A DNA stretch of 8,423 bases. Origin: JBQCDV01 sp051960855. GTDB lineage: Bacteria > Actinomycetota > Actinomycetes > JAJZTN01. Under the pieces are notes generated by a model, which was given only the letters and a program-made list of their open reading frames with translations, had not been told where the DNA came from and did no database searches. The stretch is taken from contig JBQCDV010000003.1 of the NCBI GenBank assembly GCA_051960855.1, forward strand, positions 1 through 8,423, in the 5' to 3' direction. Shown in pieces: positions 5,277 through 8,423 of this stretch (position 1 is its first letter; every line of letters starts with the position of its first letter). The position numbers and the translations under genes were made by a program.

Positions 5277-6380
5277 GTGGTCTCCCTCGACGAGCTGCCC
5301 CTGCGCGAGGACCTGCGGGGGCAGCAGCCCTACGGTGCCCCGCAGCTGGACGTGCCGGTGCGGCTCAACGTCAACGAGAACCCCTACCCGCCCTCCCCTG
5401 AGCTCGTCGCGGCAATAGCGGAGGCGGTTGCCGGGGTCGCCGCCGACCTCAACCGCTACCCCGACCGCGACGCCACTGCCCTGCGTGCCGACCTCGCGGC
5501 CTACCTGAGCCGCGACACGGACGTGAAGCTCACCTCTGACCAGGTGTGGGCGGCCAACGGCTCCAACGAGGTGATGCTGCAGCTGCTGCAGGCCTTCGGC
5601 GGACCGGGCCGCACCGCGCTCGGCTTCGCCCCCACGTACTCGATGTATCCCGACTACTGCCGCGACACCTTCACGCGATGGGTCGTGGCAGGGCGCCGTT
5701 CGGACTTCACGATCGACGGCGAGCTGGCGATGCAGGCGATCGCCGAGCACGACCCGGACGTCGTACTGCTGGCTTCGCCCAACAACCCAACCGGGACGGC
5801 TGTGAGCCTCCAGGTCGTGGAGCAGGTGCTGGAAGCGGTGCGGGGCATCGTCGTCGTCGACGAGGCGTACGCGGAGTTCCGGCGAGGTGGGACGCCGAGC
5901 GCCGTCGAGCTGCTCGAGGGGCACCCGCGGCTGGTCGTGACGCGCACGATGAGCAAGGCGTTCGCGTTGGCCGGTGGCCGACTCGGCTACCTCGCGGCCG
6001 ACCCCGCGGTCGTCGATGCCGTGCAGCTGGTCCGGCTGCCCTACCACCTGTCCGCTGTCACGCAGGCCGTGGCGCGTGCTGCCCTCGCGGCGGCCGACGA
6101 GCTGCTCGCCGGCGTCGCAGCCCTGCGCGAGGAGCGGGATGCGCTCGTCGTCTGGCTGCGGGAGCGGGGACACGAGGTCGCCGACAGCGATGCCAACTTC
6201 GTGCTGTTCGGCCGCTTCGCCGACCGTCACGCCCTCTGGCAGCGGCTGCTCGAGCGCGGTGTGCTGATTCGCGAGACCGGACCGGACGGGTGGCTGCGTG
6301 TGAGCGCCGGCACCCCCGAGGAGATGGCCGCCTTCCGCGAGGCGCTCGAGGATGCCGATCCGCGCGGGGCCCGCGCGTGA
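5277..6380 (+). CDS. hisC: Histidinol-phosphate aminotransferase
   Basis: This 367-residue PLP enzyme of aminotransferase class I/II converts imidazole acetol phosphate plus glutamate to histidinol phosphate. Motifs seen are VRLNVNENPYPPS near the N-terminus, ANGSNEVMLQLL, ASPNNPTGT, DEAYAEF, and the PLP-lysine motif TMSKAF with Lys227, followed by AGGRLGYL. The substrate-binding Arg is in WLRVSAGTPEEM near the C-terminus. Length is normal. The GTG start follows the hisD stop directly (TGA|GTG), and the G-run of the hisD tail (around 5266-5272) can act as a Shine-Dalgarno sequence, so translation is coupled. Its TGA at 6378-6380 overlaps another GTG that opens an 18-codon mini-frame leading to hisB. 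Some family members also accept aromatic substrates; that cannot be judged here. Confidence 0.96.
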   Translation: MVSLDELPLREDLRGQQPYGAPQLDVPVRLNVNENPYPPSPELVAAIAEAVAGVAADLNRYPDRDATALRADLAAYLSRDTDVKLTSDQVWAANGSNEVMLQLLQAFGGPGRTALGFAPTYSMYPDYCRDTFTRWVVAGRRSDFTIDGELAMQAIAEHDPDVVLLASPNNPTGTAVSLQVVEQVLEAVRGIVVVDEAYAEFRRGGTPSAVELLEGHPRLVVTRTMSKAFALAGGRLGYLAADPAVVDAVQLVRLPYHLSAVTQAVARAALAAADELLAGVAALREERDALVVWLRERGHEVADSDANFVLFGRFADRHALWQRLLERGVLIRETGPDGWLRVSAGTPEEMAAFREALEDADPRGARA

Positions 6381-6433
6381 GCGCGGCTCCACCCCAGATT
6401 CCGTCCCAGCCCGACCCCCGACAGGAGACCTGA
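6377..6433 (+). other. 18-codon mini-frame bridging hisC and hisB
   Basis: GTG at 6377 overlaps the hisC stop as GTGA. The frame reads MSAAPPQIPSQPDPRQET and its TGA (6431-6433) shares its last A with the hisB ATG (TGATG). It covers the whole gap and contains the hisB Shine-Dalgarno AGGAG. It may only keep ribosomes on the mRNA; there is no evidence for a functional peptide. Confidence 0.3.
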
Positions 6434-7035
6434 TGACCGGTCGTACCGCCCGCGTCGAGCGCCGCACCGGCGAGTCGAAGGTCGTCGTCGAGCTCGACCT
6501 CGACGGCACCGGCCGTGCTGACGTCTCCACCGGGGTCCCCTTCTACGACCACATGCTCAGCTCGCTGGCCCGGCACGCTCTGCTCGACCTGCGGGTGGAG
6601 GCGGACGGCGACACGCACGTCGATGCTCACCACACCGTGGAGGACGTCGCCATCGTGTTGGGGCAGGCGCTGCGCGAAGCACTGGGGGACAAGCGCGGCA
6701 TCCGACGCTTCGGGCAGTCGCTCATCCCGCTCGACGAGGCGCTCGTGCAGTGCGCCGTCGACGTTTCGGGGCGTCCCTACTGCGTCCACACGGGCGAGCC
6801 AGAGGGCCAGGCGTATGTCCTCATCGGGGGCAGCTACGTCGGGTCGCTGACGCGCCACGTGCTCGAGGCCCTCGCGCTGCAAGCCGGTCTCGCGCTGCAC
6901 GTGCGTGTGCTGGCAGGCCGCGACCCGCACCACCTGGTCGAGGCCCAGTTCAAGGCGCTGGCGCGAGCGCTGCGGGAGGCCGTCGCACTCGATCCCCGCG
7001 AGGCCGGCGTCCCGTCCACCAAGGGAGCCCTGTGA
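6433..7035 (+). CDS. hisB: Imidazoleglycerol-phosphate dehydratase
   Basis: This 200-residue enzyme dehydrates imidazole glycerol phosphate to imidazole acetol phosphate, the substrate of HisC. The family forms 24-mers with two Mn2+ per site. Both duplicated metal-binding motifs are intact: His66-His67-x-x-Glu70 in AHHTVED and His166-His167-x-x-Glu170 in DPHHLVE. VPFYDHML, DKRGIRRFG, GRPYCVHTGEP and the C-terminal GVPSTKGAL are also conserved. It is the stand-alone dehydratase, with no histidinol-phosphatase domain as found in the enterobacterial fusion. ATG 6433 is preceded by AGGAG at 6423-6427, 5 nt away, and gives the expected N-terminus. An in-frame ATG at 6352 lies inside hisC and is unlikely. 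The stop overlaps the next GTG by 4 nt (GTGA). Confidence 0.97.
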   Translation: MTGRTARVERRTGESKVVVELDLDGTGRADVSTGVPFYDHMLSSLARHALLDLRVEADGDTHVDAHHTVEDVAIVLGQALREALGDKRGIRRFGQSLIPLDEALVQCAVDVSGRPYCVHTGEPEGQAYVLIGGSYVGSLTRHVLEALALQAGLALHVRVLAGRDPHHLVEAQFKALARALREAVALDPREAGVPSTKGAL

Positions 7036-7181
7036 GCACGAAGGCCTCGCTGCTGCTGATCCTGGCCGGCTTCCTGCTCGGCGGCGTCATCTCCTTCTGG
7101 CGGCAGGGCAAGCGTGTCGCCGCCGGGATCCTGCTGGTCGCCGCGGTGCTGTCCTTCGTCGCCTTCCTGCTCTACCGGTGA
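7032..7181 (+). CDS. 49-residue two-helix membrane protein of unknown function
   Basis: This short gene starts at GTG 7032, overlapping the hisB stop (GTGA), with GGGAG at 7023-7027 as Shine-Dalgarno. The product has two hydrophobic helices, about residues 5-23 (SLLLILAGFLLGGVISFW, preceded by STKA) and 28-47, joined by a positive turn RQGKR. That is a small hairpin in the cytoplasmic membrane with the loop expected on the cytosolic side. I recognise no family. The gene sits tightly between hisB and hisH, with AGGAG of hisH beginning in its own stop codon, so it must be co-transcribed and co-translated with the pathway genes. Use of a proper start, Shine-Dalgarno and clean hydrophobic pattern makes it a real gene. 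Its function is unknown; links to transport or to membrane placement of the enzymes are only guesses. Confidence 0.8.
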   Translation: MSTKASLLLILAGFLLGGVISFWRQGKRVAAGILLVAAVLSFVAFLLYR

Positions 7182-7195
7182 GGAGCCGCGCATGA
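7178..7195 (+). other. 5-codon mini-frame bridging the 49-residue gene and hisH
   Basis: GTG at 7178 overlaps the upstream stop (GTGA). The frame MRSRA ends with TGA at 7193-7195, overlapping the hisH ATG as ATGA. It may be coincidence at this length. It is listed because the same arrangement occurs at the other gaps of the operon. Confidence 0.15.
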
Positions 7196-7836
7196 CCGCC
7201 GGCGGCAAGCCCCGCGTCGTCGTTCTTGACTATGGGGCCGGCAACGTGCGCTCCGCCGTGAGGGCGCTCGAGCGCGTCGGCGCCGAGGTCGAGCTGACCG
7301 CCGACCGTCGCGCCGCGTCCGAGGCCGACGGCCTGGTCGTCCCCGGGGTCGGCGCCTTTGCCGCCTGCATGCAGGGCCTGAACGCCGTCCGCGCGGGCGA
7401 GGTCGTCGGCCGTCGACTCGCCGGGGGGCGTCCCGTCCTCGGGGTGTGCGTCGGCCTGCAGGTGATGTTCGAGGAGGGTGTCGAGCACGGCGTCCGGACG
7501 GCCGGGCTGGGGGAGTGGCCCGGGGTCGTCGAGCGGCTCCAGGCGCCGGTCGTGCCGCACATGGGGTGGACGCCGGTCGAGCCGCCGGAGGGGACGCGGC
7601 TGTTCGCCGGCTTGGAGGGCGCGCTGTTCTACTTCGTGCACTCCTACGCCGTGCGCCGCTTCGAGATGCCGGCCGACGGTCGCCTCAAGCCACCGCTGGT
7701 CACGTGGGCCGAGCACGGCGAGCCTTTCGTCGCCGCCGTCGAGAACGGGCCGCTCTCGGCCACGCAGTTCCACCCCGAGAAGTCCTCCGAGGCGGGATTG
7801 ACGCTGTTGGCCAACTGGCTCGGGACGCTGTCGTGA
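7192..7836 (+). CDS. hisH: Imidazole glycerol phosphate synthase, glutamine amidotransferase subunit
   Basis: This 214-residue class I glutamine amidotransferase releases ammonia from glutamine and passes it to HisF, which closes the imidazole ring and releases AICAR. The catalytic triad is visible: Cys86 in GVCVGLQVMF, and His194 and Glu196 in TQFHPEKSSEAG. The N-terminal DYGAGNVRSA, the PGVGAF turn and VPHMGW are also typical of HisH. ATG 7192 has AGGAG at 7181-7185, 6 nt upstream, and gives a normal N-terminus (MTAGGKPRVVVLDYGAGN). Upstream in-frame starts back to 7114 lie inside the membrane-protein gene. Its partner hisF is not in the window and is probably downstream of hisA. The stop TGA overlaps a GTG that opens an 11-codon mini-frame. 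Confidence 0.97.
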   Translation: MTAGGKPRVVVLDYGAGNVRSAVRALERVGAEVELTADRRAASEADGLVVPGVGAFAACMQGLNAVRAGEVVGRRLAGGRPVLGVCVGLQVMFEEGVEHGVRTAGLGEWPGVVERLQAPVVPHMGWTPVEPPEGTRLFAGLEGALFYFVHSYAVRRFEMPADGRLKPPLVTWAEHGEPFVAAVENGPLSATQFHPEKSSEAGLTLLANWLGTLS

Positions 7837-7868
7837 CCGTCGTCGTCACTCATCGCCCGGGCCAGTGA
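7833..7868 (+). other. 11-codon mini-frame bridging hisH and the 117-residue gene
   Basis: GTG at 7833 overlaps the hisH stop (GTGA). The frame MTVVVTHRPGQ ends with TGA at 7866-7868, overlapping the next gene's GTG at 7865 (GTGA). The next start has no convincing Shine-Dalgarno sequence, so termination-reinitiation here could feed it. Confidence 0.35.
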
Positions 7869-8218
7869 GCAAAGAGCGGGCGCAGCGGCGCGCGGCGCGG
7901 GAGGCCGAGCTCGCGGCGACCGCGGAGAAGCGGCAGCGAGCGGCGCAGGCAGCCCAGGCTCGCGAGGCCAGGCGGGTGAGCCGACGACGGCGTGTTGCGT
8001 CGCTGCGTCGTTCGGGTCGAGCCTTGGGGTTGGGCGGTCCGCGGCCAGGCGGGCCGCTGGCGCAGCGACGACGACGGCGAGCAGGGATGGCGATCGCGGC
8101 GTTCGTGGTCGTCGAGGGCGGCGTGTGGTTGCTGCGGGACTCGTGGTGGGAGCGGGGACTCGCGCTGGTGGTGGGGCTGCTCGTGCTGCCGGTCGCGGTG
8201 GCCTTGTCGTCACGGTGA
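7865..8218 (+). CDS. 117-residue basic coiled-coil and two-helix membrane protein of unknown function
   Basis: This gene starts at GTG 7865 (MSKERAQRRAAREAEL). Residues 1-50 are very rich in Arg, Ala, Glu and Gln and should form a charged helix or coiled coil in the cytosol. Residues 51-73 are Gly/Pro/Arg-rich. Two hydrophobic helices follow, about 74-90 (GMAIAAFVVVEGGVWLL) and 98-115, with the short linker RDSWWER between them and a short tail. Similar Arg/Ala-rich N-terminus plus two-helix proteins occur, as I recall, in his operons of other actinobacteria; no function is known to me. The start is not preceded by a clear Shine-Dalgarno sequence, but it overlaps the stop of an 11-codon mini-frame. 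The positive-inside rule puts the Arg-rich N-terminus in the cytoplasm. It could contact nucleic acid, membranes or the pathway enzymes; none of this is shown. Confidence 0.82.
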   Translation: MSKERAQRRAAREAELAATAEKRQRAAQAAQAREARRVSRRRRVASLRRSGRALGLGGPRPGGPLAQRRRRRAGMAIAAFVVVEGGVWLLRDSWWERGLALVVGLLVLPVAVALSSR

Positions 8219-8283
8219 CGTCAAGTAGAGGGGTGGCGGAAGTGGTGCCCCGGACAGGCCGTGCCACGCGTGCGGAAGGATGA
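8215..8283 (+). other. 22-codon mini-frame bridging the 117-residue gene and hisA
   Basis: GTG at 8215 overlaps the upstream stop (GTGA). The frame stays open for 22 codons and ends at TGA 8281-8283, 4 nt before the hisA GTG at 8288. It contains the hisA Shine-Dalgarno near its end. No recognisable peptide is encoded. Confidence 0.2.
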
Positions 8284-8287
8284 GCGC

Positions 8288-8423
8288 GTGACCGACTCAA
8301 GTGTGAACGATCCGGGACGTCTCGTGCTGCTGCCCGCCGTGGACGTCGCCGACGGCCAGGCCGTGCGGCTCGTGCAGGGCGAGGCGGGCAGCGAGACCTC
8401 CTATGGCGACCCGCTCGCCGCGG
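8288..8423 (+). CDS. hisA: Phosphoribosyl isomerase HisA/PriA, N-terminal fragment (cut by window end)
   Basis: Forty-five codons are present, running off the window edge. LVLLPAVDVADGQAVRLVQG is the first beta strand and loop of the (beta/alpha)8 ProFAR isomerase, with the catalytic Asp at residue 19 (PAVDV) and the conserved Arg27. The following AGSETSYGDP resembles the segment typical of actinobacterial PriA. PriA isomerises both ProFAR (histidine) and PRA (tryptophan), so bifunctionality is likely but cannot be proved from this fragment. GTG 8288 has GGAAGGA at 8274-8280, 7 nt upstream, and is preferred; a second in-frame GTG at 8303 would be closer to the usual N-terminus but lacks a good Shine-Dalgarno sequence. 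HisA produces the substrate for HisH-HisF, consistent with the operon. Confidence 0.93.
   Translation, partial: MTDSSVNDPGRLVLLPAVDVADGQAVRLVQGEAGSETSYGDPLAA

Noticed and set aside
6352..6432. Upstream ATG start for hisB
   Set aside because: It lies inside hisC and lacks a Shine-Dalgarno sequence, whereas ATG 6433 has AGGAG at the right distance.
5220..6530. 436-codon minus-strand open frame antisense to hisC
   Set aside because: hisC has all its motifs on the plus strand; the opposite frame shows no recognisable domain.
1..8423. tRNA/rRNA genes, CRISPR arrays, insertion sequences, T-box or other riboswitches
   Set aside because: No cloverleaf-like segment, regular repeat-spacer pattern, transposase motif or leader long enough for a riboswitch was found on either strand.

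Overview
This is a high-GC bacterial segment with strong third-codon-position G/C bias and many GTG starts. The gene content and protein signatures point to an actinomycete (Actinomycetota): a DnaE1-type replicative polymerase, the order hisD-hisC-hisB-hisH-hisA with a stand-alone dehydratase-type HisB, and a PriA-like HisA. I cannot name a genus from the sequence alone.

Layout. (1) Positions 1-1725 (+) are the 3' half of dnaE, the DNA polymerase III alpha subunit; its start lies outside the window. (2) Positions 1726-2163 hold no convincing gene but contain a perfect 15-bp-arm hairpin and the promoter/operator of the next unit. (3) Positions 2164-2861 (+) are a type II toxin-antitoxin pair: a Phd/YefM-type VapB antitoxin overlapping a PIN-domain VapC toxin. 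This toxin carries Ala where the third PIN-domain Asp is expected. (4) On the minus strand are a YbaK/EbsC-family Cys-tRNA(Pro) deacylase (3004-3504) and, upstream of it, a small acidic, apparently disordered protein of unknown function (3574-3834). A hairpin sits at the latter's stop codon. (5) Divergently from 3951 the window runs into a tightly packed histidine operon: hisD, hisC, hisB, a 49-residue two-helix membrane protein, hisH, a 117-residue basic coiled-coil plus two-helix membrane protein, and the start of hisA/priA, cut off at the window end.

How the genes work together. HisB (imidazoleglycerol-phosphate dehydratase), HisC (histidinol-phosphate aminotransferase) and HisD (histidinol dehydrogenase) catalyse late steps of histidine synthesis. 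HisH supplies ammonia to HisF (not in the window) for imidazole ring closure, and HisA makes the substrate of HisH-HisF. The two membrane proteins are genuine members of the transcription unit by spacing, but their roles are unknown. The junctions are almost gap-free. Two gene pairs abut or overlap directly, and each of the other four gaps can be read through by a mini-frame that begins in the GTGA of the upstream stop and ends on, or 4 nt before, the next start.

Most unusual points: the compact leaderless vapBC promoter whose spacer is filled by a palindrome; the single-base-explicable loss of an active-site Asp in VapC; the mini-frame pattern in the his operon; the two membrane proteins embedded in it; and several strong hairpins lacking U-tracts. 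I did not find a clearly new multi-gene system. Most of the window is recognisable core metabolism plus one toxin-antitoxin unit.
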